From Mycobacterium sp. E3251 (lineage in GTDB: Bacteria; Actinomycetota; Actinomycetes; Mycobacteriales; Mycobacteriaceae), in NCBI RefSeq assembly GCF_001666835.1, contig NZ_LZJF01000014.1, positions 1 to 64,000 on the forward strand: a stretch of 64,000 nucleotides of DNA. Reading direction: 5' to 3'. Position numbers and translations under genes: made by a program. Below the pieces are notes generated by a model. It saw only the letters and a list, made by a program, of their open reading frames with translations, was not told the origin of the DNA and searched no databases. Positions 23,162 through 31,336 of the stretch are shown here, in pieces. The stretch's first letter is position 1. Every line of letters begins with the position of its first letter.

Positions 23162-23641
23162 GTGAAGCGACTTCTCGCGGCTGCGATCGGGACACTGGGC
23201 GCCGCATCGGTGCTGGTGGGGTGCTCCAGCGGCGGCCACACGGCCAGCCCGGCGTCGAGCACGGCACCCAGCGTCGCCAACGGCGGCGGGGCGCAGGTCA
23301 AAGTTGGCGGCGCCGACCTGGCGGGCCTGGACCCGGCCTCGGTGACCTGCGTCCGGACCGGCGGCAAGATCGACATCGGCAGTGGCTCCAGCGGCGGACG
23401 GCAGGCGCTGGCCGTCGTCATGACCGACGAGGCCACCCCGAAGGTCGAGTCGCTGGCAATGGTTGTCGACGGCAATGCCCTGTCGGTCAGCAACAACATG
23501 GGCGCGAAGGTCGGCTCGGCCAACGTGGCGGTGGACGGCAAGACCTACACCATCACCGGCCAGGCGCAGGGCGCCGACTTGAAGAACCCGATGGCCGGCA
23601 TGATCAGCAAGGACTTCAACATCAAGGTGACCTGCGGCTGA
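23162..23641 (+). CDS. LpqH-family (19 kDa antigen-like) lipoprotein
   Basis: GTG 23162 follows GGAGGAA. The 159-residue product has a lipoprotein signal with lipobox LVGC (Cys near residue 21), a Ser/Ala/Thr-rich linker, and a beta-rich domain ending in MAGMISKDFNIKVTCG, closely like the C-terminal pattern of LpqH. Two cysteines in the mature domain (VTCVR and VTCG) match the family disulfide. It is anchored on the outer face of the cytoplasmic membrane. Homologues are TLR2-active surface antigens, but the ligand of the domain is unknown. Confidence 0.88.
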   Translation: MKRLLAAAIGTLGAASVLVGCSSGGHTASPASSTAPSVANGGGAQVKVGGADLAGLDPASVTCVRTGGKIDIGSGSSGGRQALAVVMTDEATPKVESLAMVVDGNALSVSNNMGAKVGSANVAVDGKTYTITGQAQGADLKNPMAGMISKDFNIKVTCG

Positions 23642-23724
23642 TCGGTTGCGACCGGGCGGCGGACGTGCATCACTCACGCGTCCGCCGCTCGCCGCTTTCC
23701 CAGCCCGGGCAGCGCCCGCGGACT

Positions 23725-23730
23725 TATGAT
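23725..23730 (+). promoter_or_regulatory. Predicted -10 element for the helical-repeat/CHAT operon
   Basis: TATGAT, one base from the consensus TATAAT, ends six bases before GTG 23737. Transcription is predicted to begin on the start codon itself, so the message is leaderless. This is one of the clearest promoters in the window. Confidence 0.65.
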
Positions 23731-23736
23731 GCAGCC

Positions 23737-25428
23737 GTGTCGATCCCCGACCAGTTGGACAACGCGCGCCGCCTGGCGTTCGCGGCCGATGAAGCCGGGG
23801 CGCGCGATCTGCTGCTGTCCTTGATACCGCGCATCGAGCGGGAGGACCGGGACGATCTGATGCTGGAAGTCCTCGCGCAACTCGGCGAAATCTACCTCGA
23901 GCGCGGCGCGAATGACGGCGTGCGCGAATCCATCCGGCGCATTCAGGACTGCGTGGCGATCTACGCGAGCATGCCCGCCGATGCCGAGACCACGCACATG
24001 ATCCGCCGGTACTCGCGCCGGGCCCAGTTTCTGCAAATCGGCCTGGCCGCGGCGATCGGCGATCACGAGGGCGCGGCGGCGGCACTGGCGGCGTTGGACG
24101 ACGACGCGGACGTTCCCGCGCTGGCCGACGAACACGCTCGCCTGCGCATCCATGCGCTGGTGCTGTGCGCGACAGCGCTGTGCGACGACGACCTGCATGT
24201 CCGGTCGGTCCCGTTGTGGGAGAACATGCTTCGTGGCCTGGCGGACTACGGCGGGAGCGGCGATGCCGCCGACCACCTCCGGGTCGTCGCCGGCATCGGG
24301 TACGGCAGGTTCTGCGTCCAAACGGGCCGGCTGCCGGAGGCTGATCCCTGGCTGCGTCGCGCGGAAGCCCGCGCACAGGCCAACGGCTGGGAACTGGCCA
24401 CGGCGCAAGCACGATTGGAGCGGGCGGCGGCGTGCTGGGCGGCCAACGACCACGCCGGCACCGAGCAACTGGTGTCCGAGGCCTATCCCGTCATCGCCCG
24501 CCACGCCAGGGCCCACGACGTCGCCCGCTGCTGGCTGTACATGGGGCTCACCCGGCTGGGGGCCGGCGCCCTGGAAGCCGCCGACGAATGCTGGGAGCAC
24601 GCGGAGCGGCACTGGCGCGAATTGGGAAAGCTGCTCCACCTGCACCGTATCCTGTTGCAGCGCAGCTGGATCGCGATCTTCTGGAGCCGCTTCGCCAAAG
24701 CGGTCGAGCTGATCGCCGAGGCCCGCGAACTGCTCGACTCGTCCCCGCGCAGCAGCTGGCTGCAGTACGCGCTGCTCGACAATCATCTCGGCACGGTGTG
24801 GCGCGCGGATGCGTTGGCGGACCTCGGTTTCGACAGCTCGGGCGATCCCGACGAGACGCTGCAGGAGACGGAGGCCCGGCAGGCGGAGGGACTCGGCATC
24901 CTGCACGGCGAGGTCGGCACCGACGAATACCGGCGCGGCATGACGAAGCTGCAGCAGGCCGCCGAGCTCAAGGTCCCCGCCGCCCTGGCGGTCGACTCAG
25001 TGCGGTATTCGATCGCCGACGCCGATGCGCGAGCGCGCTGGGCCGCCAGCATTTCGGCCCCCGTCCTGGCCGGCGCCTTCGCCGTCGCCTGGGAATGGGA
25101 GAACACCGAACTGATCAGTCAGCTGGTCGAATATCACAGTGCCCGGGGGACTTTCGGTGCCGGTCCGCAGCGGCCGCGGACCGGCGAATGGGCGTCGACC
25201 GCCACCGCCCACGTCCCCCTCGAGGCCGACCTGGAGCCGGCCCCCGCGCTGGCCGCGGCCGGCTCGCCGGGCCCCGGCGGCGCGTCGCTGACCCGGCTCG
25301 GACCGTTGCCGCCGTTGCGGATGCAGCCGGATACCGAGCCGATCCTGAGCCACTATCGGGCGCTGGCATTTCAGCGCTACGGCCGCGACGTCACCGCGAC
25401 CGAGCCCGCTTGGTCGACCTGGCCGTGA
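23737..25428 (+). CDS. Helical-repeat (TPR-like) protein, partner of a CHAT protease
   Basis: The 563-residue protein is nearly all alpha-helical, with successive helix pairs of TPR-like pattern (for example LAQLGEIYLERG, LAAAIGDHEGAAAAL, RFCVQTGRLPEADPWL, LYMGLTRLGAGALEAADECW). The last hundred residues are proline/alanine-rich, then PILSHYRALAFQRYGRD. No signal or membrane segment is present. TPR arrays often hold and regulate CHAT proteases, usually in one polypeptide; here they are separate genes overlapping by four bases (GTGA). GTG 23737 is the start because TATGAT is correctly placed. Specific function is unknown. Confidence 0.75.
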   Translation: MSIPDQLDNARRLAFAADEAGARDLLLSLIPRIEREDRDDLMLEVLAQLGEIYLERGANDGVRESIRRIQDCVAIYASMPADAETTHMIRRYSRRAQFLQIGLAAAIGDHEGAAAALAALDDDADVPALADEHARLRIHALVLCATALCDDDLHVRSVPLWENMLRGLADYGGSGDAADHLRVVAGIGYGRFCVQTGRLPEADPWLRRAEARAQANGWELATAQARLERAAACWAANDHAGTEQLVSEAYPVIARHARAHDVARCWLYMGLTRLGAGALEAADECWEHAERHWRELGKLLHLHRILLQRSWIAIFWSRFAKAVELIAEARELLDSSPRSSWLQYALLDNHLGTVWRADALADLGFDSSGDPDETLQETEARQAEGLGILHGEVGTDEYRRGMTKLQQAAELKVPAALAVDSVRYSIADADARARWAASISAPVLAGAFAVAWEWENTELISQLVEYHSARGTFGAGPQRPRTGEWASTATAHVPLEADLEPAPALAAAGSPGPGGASLTRLGPLPPLRMQPDTEPILSHYRALAFQRYGRDVTATEPAWSTWP

Positions 25429-26771
25429 GCGACACCGACCGGGCCACCCTGATCCTGCGGTACGCCGACGTCGGGATCGCCACCTACGCCAGCCTGCGGG
25501 TCGTCGGTCAGCCGTCCCGAACCGTCAACTGGGTCATCGAAGAGCCGCTGTTGCTGGCCGCGCTGGAAGAACTCGCGAACGCCCTGCCCGAGCCGCACGG
25601 TTCCGAGGACCCGCGGGACGCCATCGAGCGGGCGCTGACCGCCGGGCCGTTCGCGGCGGCGGACAGCGAGCTGACGCTCGCCTACATCCTTGGGGTGCTG
25701 CTGATCGGCTCCCCCGGCTGGCAACTGTTGGCCGAATGCGTGGCCACGCCGCGGCCCGTGCTGTTCGTCTCGCCCAGCGCGCGGCTGGCCCGTGTCCCGT
25801 GGGGGCTGCTGGCGGTACCGAAATCGGGTCCCAGCAAGGAAGAATTGGTGCGCGCCCGCCAGGAGGCCATCACCGCCAGCGGCCGGGCCGCCGCCCGGAT
25901 CCCCTGGCAGCTCGCGGACATCGGGAAACACACCGACGGCTACCGGCTGATGGAACTGGTCGACGTCCTGATGGCGGTACCGCCGAACATCGTGCATTCG
26001 CCGCGGGCGCCCGCCGGATGGGACGCCAGGAAGGACGGCCCGCCGCTGCTGGTCCTCGACCCCAGGGTGCCGGGGCAGCGCCCGGACTCCGCGCTCGGGT
26101 CGGTGTTGGGCAGGCCCGCGCCGGACACACCCTTGGCGCGGCACTTCACCGGGGTGCTCGAGCACCGACCGGTCCTACCGGCCATTGAATCGGCGGTCGA
26201 ACTGTTCCGCCGCCAGGATGCCGATCGCACGTGGCTGGCCAAGCTGCTGGCTCAGAGCCCGAGCAGGCTGCTATATGTGGGCCACGCGAGTTCGGCGGAC
26301 GGCCAAGCCGATCGGGCCGCGCTGCACCTGGCCGATACCGCCGACATTCCCGGCGACGCCGACGCCATCGGCGATCACCGCCCGCTGACCGCGTCGGACC
26401 TGATGGCCCTGCAACTGCCGATGCCCCCGCGGGTGGCCCTGCTCGCGTGCGGTTCGGGCGGGGACTACCAATTCGACGAGGCCACCGGGCTGGTGGCGGC
26501 GATGGTCCTGGGCGGCGCCCAGTTGGTCACCGCCACGCTGTGGTCGCTGCCCACCACCGCGGCCTACCGCCAGTTCACCACGGCCACCGCCGATCCGATG
26601 GCCGACGTCGTCGCCGCCGTCGATCGCGCACATGACGCCGACGGAGACGCCGGGTGCGCGGTGAACCGTTGGCAGCGCGAACGGATGCGGCGCTGGCGCG
26701 ACGGCGAGGCCACCGCGAGCCCGCTGTACTGGGGTGCGGTGGTCAGCTTCGCCGTGGACGGCGCGCGCTAG
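25425..26771 (+). CDS. CHAT-domain protein (caspase-like protease candidate)
   Basis: The 448-residue protein has a CHAT domain in its second half. His287 in LYVGHAS and Cys342 in ALLACGSGG are in the places of the caspase/separase-type catalytic dyad, followed by LVAAMVLGGAQLVTATLWSL, a typical CHAT strand. The N-terminal half (about 1-215) is of mixed structure. CHAT proteases act in programmed cell death-like and phage-defence responses in several bacteria. Both dyad residues are intact, so activity is plausible. It begins inside the stop of the helical-repeat gene, so the two are probably made together; targets are unknown. Confidence 0.82.
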   Translation: MSDTDRATLILRYADVGIATYASLRVVGQPSRTVNWVIEEPLLLAALEELANALPEPHGSEDPRDAIERALTAGPFAAADSELTLAYILGVLLIGSPGWQLLAECVATPRPVLFVSPSARLARVPWGLLAVPKSGPSKEELVRARQEAITASGRAAARIPWQLADIGKHTDGYRLMELVDVLMAVPPNIVHSPRAPAGWDARKDGPPLLVLDPRVPGQRPDSALGSVLGRPAPDTPLARHFTGVLEHRPVLPAIESAVELFRRQDADRTWLAKLLAQSPSRLLYVGHASSADGQADRAALHLADTADIPGDADAIGDHRPLTASDLMALQLPMPPRVALLACGSGGDYQFDEATGLVAAMVLGGAQLVTATLWSLPTTAAYRQFTTATADPMADVVAAVDRAHDADGDAGCAVNRWQRERMRRWRDGEATASPLYWGAVVSFAVDGAR

Positions 26772-26774
26772 CCC

Positions 26775-27074
26775 TCACAGCGACGCGACGAAGGCCGCGT
26801 GTACCGCCAGCACGTCGTCGGGCAGCGAAAGTTCCTCGCGCGCAGCGGGATCGAACGCCACCAGAACGACCAGGCCGGGCCGCAGCATCGACACGTCGAG
26901 ATCGTCGCCGCAGCGTGCCAGCTTGCCGATGAAGGTCTCCCCGGAGACGGCGACCACCTCGATGAAAACCTGACGCTCGACCGCGCGCACGGTGCCGACC
27001 CCGACGGCGCGGTCCCCGCCGCCGCGACGCCGGGCGCACCTGAGCCGATCAACCAGCACCAACAGCTTGTTCAT
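26775..27074 (-). CDS. Small soluble protein of unknown function, antisense within the CHAT island
   Basis: The 99-residue product runs MNKLLVLVDRLRCARRRGG, then a beta-rich core (VERQVFIEVVAVSGETFIGKLARC) and a helical end. Arrangement and length suggest a real small beta-barrel-like protein: the frame is free of stops, the start is separated from the divergent gene at 27158 by 83 bases, and the stop is three bases from that of the CHAT gene. I do not recognise the family. It could regulate the island. Confidence 0.55.
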   Translation of the reverse strand: MNKLLVLVDRLRCARRRGGGDRAVGVGTVRAVERQVFIEVVAVSGETFIGKLARCGDDLDVSMLRPGLVVLVAFDPAAREELSLPDDVLAVHAAFVASL

Positions 27075-27145
27075 GCGACCAGGGTGAAGCCACCGACCGG
27101 CTACCGAACCCAAGTTTTCGGCTGCCGGGTTTCGCGCGATGCCCC

Positions 27146-27151
27146 TATTCT
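27146..27151 (+). promoter_or_regulatory. Predicted -10 element for the 27158-29604 gene pair
   Basis: TATTCT ends six bases before ATG 27158, suiting a leaderless message that begins at this ATG rather than at the GTG at 27152. No ribosome-binding site is present. Confidence 0.55.
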
Positions 27152-27157
27152 GTGCAG

Positions 27158-28471
27158 ATGAGCGCGGATTCGCAGCTGGCCGTCGCGGTCGGCCACCCAC
27201 GCCGGTCGGTGATCGACGCGGCGTGGCGGGCGATCGGCCCGGGTGTGGAGGTGCTCAGCAGCGACGACGGCGGCCCGTTGAGCCGTACCGTCAAACGCAT
27301 CATCGACCCTTTGGTGCTCCGGTTGCGGTCGAACCCGCAATATTCCGCTCCCGTCGTCACCCCCGAGACGGCCGCGGCGATGCGCGACCTGATCGTCGGC
27401 AGTGGAGACGAATTACGCTCGGCCGCAGCGTGGTTCGAGGTTCTCAAGATGGAGCGCCGGCGGCAGCGCATCCGCACGGGGAACGCCCAGGAACTGTACT
27501 TCCCGGTGTGCTTCGAGCTCGCGGTAACGAAAGGCCCACCGGCACCGCAGGATCGCGAGACGGCCGCCGCGGTGCTGGGCGACGTCCACCAGGGCCGCGA
27601 CCGCACCGCGATCGAGGTGCTGAACCAATACGTGGCCAACCCCGAAGCGGTCGCGAAGCTGGCGGACCAGCTCGACCACAGCTGGCGGGACGTGCGGCCT
27701 GGTGACACCGTCACCGCCCCCTTTCTGGCCGAGCTCGCCACCGTGCTGGGGCCCGCCAACAGCCACCGGAGCGCGACGGCGCGGCAGCGGGTCTGGTCGG
27801 CGATGATCGCCGACGCCACGCCGTACAACCTCGGGGCGCTGGCCCGCGTCGAGGCGGCGGAACTGCCGTGGTCGATTGTCGAACTCGGCCTGAGTTCCGT
27901 TGCCCCGCAACGTCCTCCGCAAGTCGCAGGCGACTCCGACAGCGACCGGCCGCTGGACCGCAGCGTGGTGGACCGGGTGCGCGCCACCCTGCGCCGCGCC
28001 CTGGACCGTGACGCACTGCCCGATATCCCGCTGCTCTGCGAGGAAGAGGTCGACCGGGCCTGCGCGCCCTGGGGGCTGATGGCCGAGGACAAACAGGCCA
28101 CGCTCGTCGCGGGGATCGAGGTCGCGGTGGAGCTGGCACCGCTCGACCCGTCCGTCGCCGGCCGCTATGCCCTGGCGGCGCAGATCCAGGCCCGGTTGCG
28201 CAAGGAGGCCTACGTACTGCACGCCAGGCGCTACCTCGTCGAAGGCGGCCCCATCCACCCGCGCCAACGGCAGGTGGTCGACGACCTCGCCGCCTACGCG
28301 CAGCCGTACCTGAGCCGACTCTGGGCACGGCTGCACGGGCGCGACGTATGGCAGGAGTCCTGCGACGATGTCGACGATGTGCGATCGCTGCTCGAGGGCG
28401 TCGCGCGCTCGGTGAGCCTGGACCACCGGCAGCGGATCAAGGCGATGCTGGAATTGCAGGTGGCCGGATGA
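27158..28471 (+). CDS. Conserved helical protein of unknown function in the CHAT island
   Basis: The 437-residue cytosolic protein is mainly helical. A central Arg/Lys-rich segment (EVLKMERRRQRIRTG) and a C-terminal region with RYALAAQIQARLRKEAYVLHARRYLV stand out. No signal peptide, membrane helix or catalytic motif is evident. It overlaps the next gene by four bases (ATGA), so the two products are likely to work in stoichiometric association. The locus is next to, and runs in the same direction as, the helical-repeat/CHAT gene pair. The function is not known. Confidence 0.65.
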   Translation: MSADSQLAVAVGHPRRSVIDAAWRAIGPGVEVLSSDDGGPLSRTVKRIIDPLVLRLRSNPQYSAPVVTPETAAAMRDLIVGSGDELRSAAAWFEVLKMERRRQRIRTGNAQELYFPVCFELAVTKGPPAPQDRETAAAVLGDVHQGRDRTAIEVLNQYVANPEAVAKLADQLDHSWRDVRPGDTVTAPFLAELATVLGPANSHRSATARQRVWSAMIADATPYNLGALARVEAAELPWSIVELGLSSVAPQRPPQVAGDSDSDRPLDRSVVDRVRATLRRALDRDALPDIPLLCEEEVDRACAPWGLMAEDKQATLVAGIEVAVELAPLDPSVAGRYALAAQIQARLRKEAYVLHARRYLVEGGPIHPRQRQVVDDLAAYAQPYLSRLWARLHGRDVWQESCDDVDDVRSLLEGVARSVSLDHRQRIKAMLELQVAG

Positions 28472-29604
28472 GATTGGTTGCCGATTCCGGCCTGTGGAGC
28501 ACCGGACCCGTCAGCGAGGCGACGCCGCTGGCCGCGGTGCTGGAGGTCAGCGGCGCGGTGCTGTCGTGGACTTTGGACCAGCCAGGCGAGCCGGACGGTG
28601 CGGCAACCCACATCACGTTCACCGATTTCGGCCGCGCCGACTGGCTTTGGCGGATCCTCGGCGAATCCGGACACGTCGCCCTGGCTTCGGCGATCGGGTC
28701 GGCGGACGACCCGCACGGCATCGACCTCGCCGGCGTGGACATCCTGCCGGGCTCGGTCGCCCCGCTGCGCAGGCTGGCGGTGGGCCATTGGCTGCGGCGC
28801 TGGTGGCCCGCAAGCCGGCGCGACGGCATCGCCGGCCTCGACCGCGCGTTGCTGGACCTCGAGGTCGCGTTGCTGACCGCCGGCGCGCAGGGCTTCTTCG
28901 CCGACGACACCTTGGATTCCGACGTGGCGGGATTACTGGCGCCGCACGCCGATGCCCTGGCCGCCCACGTCGCCGACGGCGATCCGCGCGCACTCGATCT
29001 GGTGCGGGCGGGCGCCGGCCTGGCCGACGAACTGGGCGTGGACGGCCCCGGCTGGCCCGAACTCTGTGCCGCCCTTGATGATTCGAGTATGCCCCTGAGC
29101 GTGCCGAGCGGCCGCCGCGACGACTACGCCCTGGCCGCGGGTGCGGGAGCGGGTCCGGGCGCCGCGGCTCCGATCACCCGCGGCGTCGCGTCCGTCAACT
29201 GGGGCGGGGTTCCGCCCGGCATCTTCGACGCGGGCGAAAACACCGTCGACTGGACGATCGAGGCGGCCGGGACGGCCGTCGCCTTGGTGCGGACCGCGGT
29301 CATCGGGCCGGACGCGCCCACCGGTATCGCCGTGCGGCTGCGCTCCGGCGCCGTTTCCGGCACCGGTGCCCTGGACGCCGACGGCCGAGCGACCCTCCCC
29401 CTGGTCGATGGCGCGCAACGTCCGCTGACCGAATCGGCGGCGTGGGGCCACGATTGGTCGGCCACGGCGGTGCACGTCGGGGCGGAGACGACGGAGTCCC
29501 CCGAAACCCGGGAACGCGTGCGGCGGTGGGCGCGGGCGCGGCTGGACCGGCCGGCCGGCGACGCGTTCCTGGCCGAAATTCTGGCGGCCGAATCCTCCTA
29601 CTAA
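28468..29604 (+). CDS. Conserved two-domain protein of unknown function in the CHAT island
   Basis: The 378-residue product has a helical N-terminal two-thirds with Trp-rich stretches (DWLWRILGES, GHWLRRWWPAS) and, after an Ala/Gly linker near residue 225, a beta-rich domain (VNWGGVPPGIFDAGENTVDWTIEAAG) and a helical tail with many acidic and arginine residues. No catalytic motif is recognised. ATG 28468 overlaps the stop of the upstream gene, which argues for coupled translation. It may be a binding or regulatory partner. Confidence 0.65.
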   Translation: MRLVADSGLWSTGPVSEATPLAAVLEVSGAVLSWTLDQPGEPDGAATHITFTDFGRADWLWRILGESGHVALASAIGSADDPHGIDLAGVDILPGSVAPLRRLAVGHWLRRWWPASRRDGIAGLDRALLDLEVALLTAGAQGFFADDTLDSDVAGLLAPHADALAAHVADGDPRALDLVRAGAGLADELGVDGPGWPELCAALDDSSMPLSVPSGRRDDYALAAGAGAGPGAAAPITRGVASVNWGGVPPGIFDAGENTVDWTIEAAGTAVALVRTAVIGPDAPTGIAVRLRSGAVSGTGALDADGRATLPLVDGAQRPLTESAAWGHDWSATAVHVGAETTESPETRERVRRWARARLDRPAGDAFLAEILAAESSY

Positions 29605-29621
29605 CGCCGGCCCCGATTCCC

Positions 29622-29627
29622 TATGCT
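29622..29627 (+). promoter_or_regulatory. Predicted -10 element for the DapB-like dehydrogenase gene
   Basis: TATGCT ends six bases before GTG 29634, again pointing to a leaderless message. It separates the dehydrogenase/cutinase pair transcriptionally from the CHAT island upstream. Confidence 0.5.
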
Positions 29628-29633
29628 GAGCGA

Positions 29634-30701
29634 GTGCCAAACAACTATCGAGTGGTTCAGTGGAACACCGGCAACGTCGGCAAGAGCTCGCTGAAGTCGA
29701 TCGTCGCCAACCCCACCTATGAGCTGGTGGGCTGCTACGCCTGGTCGGCGGAGAAGGTCGGCCGCGACGCCGGCGAACTGGTCGGGATCCCCCCGCTGGG
29801 TGTGGCGGCCACCAACGACGTCGACGCGCTGCTCGCGCTGAAGCCGGACTGCGTGGTCTACAACCCGATGTGGATCGATGTCGACGAGTTGGTGCGCATC
29901 CTGTCCGCGGGCGTCAACGTGGTGACCACGGCGTCGTTCATCACCGGGGGAAACCTCGGGAACGGCCGCGAGAAGTTGGCGCAGGCCTGCGAGAAGGGCG
30001 GCGCCACCATCTTCGGCTCCGGGGTGAGTCCGGGCTTCGCCGAGCTGCTGGCCATCGTGTCGGCGATGGTGTGCAACCGCATCGACAAGGTCACGGTGAA
30101 CGAAGCCGCCGACACCACGTTCTACGACTCACCTGAAACCGAGAAGCCGGTGGGCTTCGGCCGGCCGATCGACCACCCCGACCTGCCGGCGATGGCGGCG
30201 AAGGGAACGGCCATCTTCGGCGAGGCCGTCCGGCTGGTGGGCGACGCGCTCGGCGTCGAGCTCGACGAGGTTAAGTGCGTGGCCGAGTTCGCCCAGACCA
30301 CGGCGGATCTCGAGATGGCCTCCTGGACCATCCCCGCGGGCTGTGTGGCGGGCGTCTACATCAGCTGGCAGGGCATCGTCGGTGACACCACCCTGATCGA
30401 CCTGAACGTGCGGTGGCGCAAGGGACAGACGCTCGAACCCGACTGGAAGATCGAACAGGACGGCTGGGTGATCCAGATCGACGGGCAGCCGACGGTGACC
30501 ACCAAGGTCGGCTTCCTGCCGCCGCCCTACTTCGAGGCCACCACGCTCGAGGAGTTCATGGACCTCGGCCACATCATGACCGCGATGCCGGCGATCAACG
30601 CGATCCCCGCCGTCGTCGCGGCGGCGCCGGGCATCGTCACCTACACCGATCTTCCGCTGACGCTGCCGCGTGGGAACGCCTGTGTCAGCATAAAGCGGTG
30701 A
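29634..30701 (+). CDS. NAD(P)-dependent dehydrogenase of the DapB-like (2,4-diaminopentanoate dehydrogenase-like) family
   Basis: The 355-residue protein begins NNYRVVQWNTGNVGKSSLK, a Rossmann NAD(P) site of the kind in dihydrodipicolinate reductase and diaminopentanoate dehydrogenase relatives. GSGVSPGFAELL and PVGFGRPIDHPDLP are shared with its paralogue at 55683. Mycobacteria have many such genes, mostly of unknown substrate and often near lipid genes. GTG 29634 is supported by a leaderless promoter. Its stop overlaps the start of the cutinase gene by four bases. Confidence 0.78.
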   Translation: MPNNYRVVQWNTGNVGKSSLKSIVANPTYELVGCYAWSAEKVGRDAGELVGIPPLGVAATNDVDALLALKPDCVVYNPMWIDVDELVRILSAGVNVVTTASFITGGNLGNGREKLAQACEKGGATIFGSGVSPGFAELLAIVSAMVCNRIDKVTVNEAADTTFYDSPETEKPVGFGRPIDHPDLPAMAAKGTAIFGEAVRLVGDALGVELDEVKCVAEFAQTTADLEMASWTIPAGCVAGVYISWQGIVGDTTLIDLNVRWRKGQTLEPDWKIEQDGWVIQIDGQPTVTTKVGFLPPPYFEATTLEEFMDLGHIMTAMPAINAIPAVVAAAPGIVTYTDLPLTLPRGNACVSIKR

Positions 30702-31336
30702 TCGCGAAGCGCATCGTCATTGGTGTTGCGATCGCGGTGACTTCGGCGGCATCGGGCGGGACGCTCAACAGCCCTGGCGCGCATGCTGATCCGTGTCCCG
30801 CGGTCGAGGTGGCCTTTGCCCGCGGCACCGGCCAGCCCGCGGGTGTCGGCAACGTCGGCCAGGCGTTCGTCGACTCGCTCGGCTCTCAGATCTCCGGTCG
30901 CTCGATGGGGGTCTACCCGGTGAACTATCCCGCGACCGAGGCTTTCGCGGCGAGCGCCCAGAACGGTGCGGATGACCTGGTCGCTCACGTACGGGACATG
31001 ATCGGACGCTGCCCCAACACCCGAATGGTGCTCGGCGGATTCTCGCAGGGCGCGGGTGTGATCGATCTGGCCACGCCGGCCATGCCGCCCCAGGCGGCCG
31101 ATCATGTCGCGGCGATCGCCGTCTTCGGCAACCCGACGAGCGCACTCGCGAATCGCTTGTCGGGCACCGTGTTCCCCCCGATCGGCCCGCCGTACGCCGC
31201 GAAGACCATCGACATGTGTGCCGCCGGCGACCCGGCGTGCTCCGATGGCTCCAACATCAACGTCTTCGCGCACGGCTCGTATGTGCAGTCCGGAATGACG
31301 GCGCAGGCCGCGAACCTCGTCGCCGCCCGGTTATAG
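30698..31336 (+). CDS. Secreted cutinase-family hydrolase
   Basis: The 212-residue protein has a signal peptide ending GAHA at about residue 30, followed by DPCPAVEVAFARGTGQPAGVG, the mycobacterial cutinase-like (Culp) signature. The nucleophile is Ser116 in GGFSQGAG; Asp and His lie in GDPACSDG and VFAHGSY. Four cysteines form the usual pattern. Such proteins are secreted esterases, lipases or phospholipases. The gene is in the position of M. tuberculosis cut5 after lucA, though intact and single-frame here. It overlaps the upstream dehydrogenase gene. Confidence 0.88.
   Translation: MIAKRIVIGVAIAVTSAASGGTLNSPGAHADPCPAVEVAFARGTGQPAGVGNVGQAFVDSLGSQISGRSMGVYPVNYPATEAFAASAQNGADDLVAHVRDMIGRCPNTRMVLGGFSQGAGVIDLATPAMPPQAADHVAAIAVFGNPTSALANRLSGTVFPPIGPPYAAKTIDMCAAGDPACSDGSNINVFAHGSYVQSGMTAQAANLVAARL

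Noticed and set aside
23221..23736. Upstream part of the helical-repeat open frame
   Set aside because: It overlaps the LpqH-type gene in another frame; the correct start is GTG 23737 with its TATGAT promoter.
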